Assembly: GCF_001074825.1 (NCBI RefSeq)
Contig: NZ_JUPG01000200.1
Location: forward strand, 1 to 35,167
Reading direction: 5' to 3'
Length of the DNA stretch: 35,167 nucleotides
DNA from: Streptococcus pseudopneumoniae
GTDB taxonomy: Bacteria > Bacillota > Bacilli > Lactobacillales > Streptococcaceae
Under the pieces are notes generated by a model. The model made no database searches, was not told the DNA's origin, and saw only the letters and a program-made list of their open reading frames with translations. Both the position numbers and the translations under genes were made by a program. This document shows positions 34,065 to 35,167 of the stretch, in pieces; within the stretch, counting starts at the first letter, position 1, and every line of letters begins with the position of its first letter.

Positions 34065-34976
34065 ATGTACGATACTATTATTATCGGTGCTGGACCTGCA
34101 GGGATGACTGCGGCCTTATACGCTGCTCGAAGCAATTTGAAAGTAGCCTTGATTGAAGGTGGTCTGCCAGGTGGTCAGATGAATAATACATCTGATATTG
34201 AAAATTATCCAGGGTACGCTAATATCAGTGGCCCAGAATTGGCTGAAAAGATGTTTGAACCACTTGAAAATCTTGGTGTTGAGCACATTTATGGTTATGT
34301 TGAAAATGTAGAAGACCATGGTGATTTTAAGAAAGTGATTACTGATGATCAAGCATACGAAACTCGTACAGTTATCGTAGCAACTGGTTCTAAACATCGT
34401 CCTTTGGGAGTGCCTGGAGAAGAAGAACTGAACAGTCGTGGTGTTTCTTACTGTGCTGTGTGTGATGGTGCTTTCTTCCGTGACCAAGATTTGTTGGTAG
34501 TCGGTGGTGGAGATTCAGCTGTTGAAGAAGCTCTCTTCTTGACTCGTTTTGCTAAGACTGTTACCATCGTTCACCGTCGTGATCAACTTCGTGCCCAAAA
34601 GGTTTTACAAGACCGCGCTTTTGCGAATGAGAAAATCAGTTTTATCTGGGATTCTGTAGTTAAGGAAATCAAAGGTGAAAATCGAGTAGAATCTGTCGTA
34701 TTTGAAAATGTGAAAACAGGTCAAGTGACAGAACAAGCCTTCGGTGGCGTCTTTATCTATGTTGGATTGGACCCTCTTAGCGATTTTGTTAAAGAATTGA
34801 ATATTCAAGATCAGGCAGGCTGGATTGTGACAGATAGCCACATGAAGACTGCAGTTGACGGTATCTTTGCAGTTGGAGATGTTCGCTTGAAAGACCTTCG
34901 TCAAGTGACAACAGCAGTTGGAGATGGGGCTATCGCTGGTCAAGAAGCCTACAAGTTTATCACCGAACATAGTTAA
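34065..34976 (+). CDS. trxB: Thioredoxin-disulfide reductase
   Basis: NADPH-dependent flavoprotein of 303 residues that reduces thioredoxin. FAD-binding GAGPAGMTAALYAARS is at 8-23, the redox CAVC is Cys130 and Cys133 (SYCAVCDGAFF), the NADPH site is GGGDSAVEEALFLTRF, and the second FAD motif is DGIFAVGDVRLKDLRQVTTA. Length and motif order are those of the low-molecular-weight bacterial enzyme. AGAAGGAA precedes the ATG. It is likely transcribed both from its own promoter and from the one upstream of the small membrane gene. A terminator follows. Confidence 0.97.
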   Translation: MYDTIIIGAGPAGMTAALYAARSNLKVALIEGGLPGGQMNNTSDIENYPGYANISGPELAEKMFEPLENLGVEHIYGYVENVEDHGDFKKVITDDQAYETRTVIVATGSKHRPLGVPGEEELNSRGVSYCAVCDGAFFRDQDLLVVGGGDSAVEEALFLTRFAKTVTIVHRRDQLRAQKVLQDRAFANEKISFIWDSVVKEIKGENRVESVVFENVKTGQVTEQAFGGVFIYVGLDPLSDFVKELNIQDQAGWIVTDSHMKTAVDGIFAVGDVRLKDLRQVTTAVGDGAIAGQEAYKFITEHS

Positions 34977-34981
34977 TCATA

Positions 34982-35028
34982 AAAACGCATAGCATCAGAG
35001 TTACAAAAAATTTGACACTATGCGTTTT
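34982..35028. terminator. Terminator after trxB, possibly bidirectional
   Basis: AAAACGCATAG (34982-34992) pairs perfectly with CTATGCGTTTT (35018-35028) across a 25-base loop. A-runs and T-runs on both sides would suit both trxB and the convergent gene ending at 35089. Confidence 0.8.
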
Positions 35029-35088
35029 ATTGTGGGAAAATTAATCTCATTTTCTACTGAAATTGAGTTTTGCCAGCCTCTTATATTT

Positions 35089-35167
35089 TTAGAAAAATCC
35101 TTTAATCTTGCTAACGAGGCCATCTAGACCTTCTGAACCAGAAATCAACTGCTGAGCTTGAGAGAAG
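35089..35167 (-). CDS. 3' end of an unidentified gene, cut by the window edge
   Basis: On the minus strand the last 25 codons before a TAA at 35091-35089 read FSQAQQLISGSEGLDGLVSK then IKGFF. It has the amphipathic composition of a real protein C-terminus and is placed convergent to trxB with a shared terminator. Too little is present to name a family. Confidence 0.5.
   Translation of the reverse strand, partial: FSQAQQLISGSEGLDGLVSKIKGFF

Overview
The window reads as an ordinary core-genome stretch of a Streptococcus of the mitis group (S. mitis, S. pneumoniae or a close relative). The grounds are four BOX-type repeats, whose boxA core matches the well-known pneumococcal BOX motif, the low GC, and gene families and neighbourhoods familiar from pneumococcus (slrA beside rpsP-khpA, rimM-trmD, a MacAB-like three-gene operon before metG, and a small membrane gene before trxB). 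From memory of the pneumococcal gene order, the window joins blocks that are apart there (mtaD-rplJ-rplL; gdhA; pyrDA to metG; an amino-acid ABC transporter to trxB), so a non-pneumococcal mitis-group strain is more likely. This is inference, not a search result.

Layout. 1-2.7 kb: a BOX fragment, a TRZ/ATZ amidohydrolase (mtaD-like), then the rplJ-rplL operon with its L10 autoregulatory leader. 2.7-4.6 kb: a self-contained oxidoreductase/TetR pair with a palindrome at its own promoter. 4.6-8.2 kb: gdhA (minus) diverging from pyrDA-holA. 8.2-9.3 kb: a BOX element with two boxB units, then sodA. 9.3-13.0 kb: a tightly packed yutD-rlmN-vanZ-like-ABC-F operon. 13.0-14.7 kb: a BOX whose boxC arm supplies the C-terminus and stop of the foldase lipoprotein gene slrA, followed by a gene split by an in-frame TAG. 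14.7-19.7 kb: rpsP-khpA, a MazG-like gene with a doubtful start, a gene remnant, a DMT permease, an alpha/beta hydrolase, and rimM-trmD-ATP-cone. 19.7-22.5 kb: small genes, a BOX flush with the ydbC stop, bioY with a TTG start, and gor. 22.5-28.1 kb: a MacAB-like efflux operon behind two promoters and a long dyad, then metG. 28.1-32.0 kb: an aldo/keto reductase, a DUF1836 regulator coupled to a hemolysin-III membrane protein, and a GNAT-ogt-ArsC/Spx-like gene set. 32.1-35.2 kb: a polar amino-acid ABC transporter (permease and ATPase only), a small membrane protein, trxB, and the 3' end of a minus-strand gene cut by the window edge.

Several genes share a theme of oxidative and thiol stress (sodA, gor, trxB, the oxidoreductase pair, ogt, the ArsC/Spx-like protein), but they sit in separate transcription units. 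Others serve translation and RNA modification (L10, L7/L12, S16, KhpA, RimM, TrmD, RlmN, ABC-F, MetG). I see no CRISPR array, prophage, transposase, tRNA or rRNA, and no clearly new multi-gene system. The most interesting signals are local: BOX elements altering a coding end, a nonsense-split gene, a start-codon anomaly, two locally encoded repressor-palindrome circuits, and the dyad ahead of the efflux operon.
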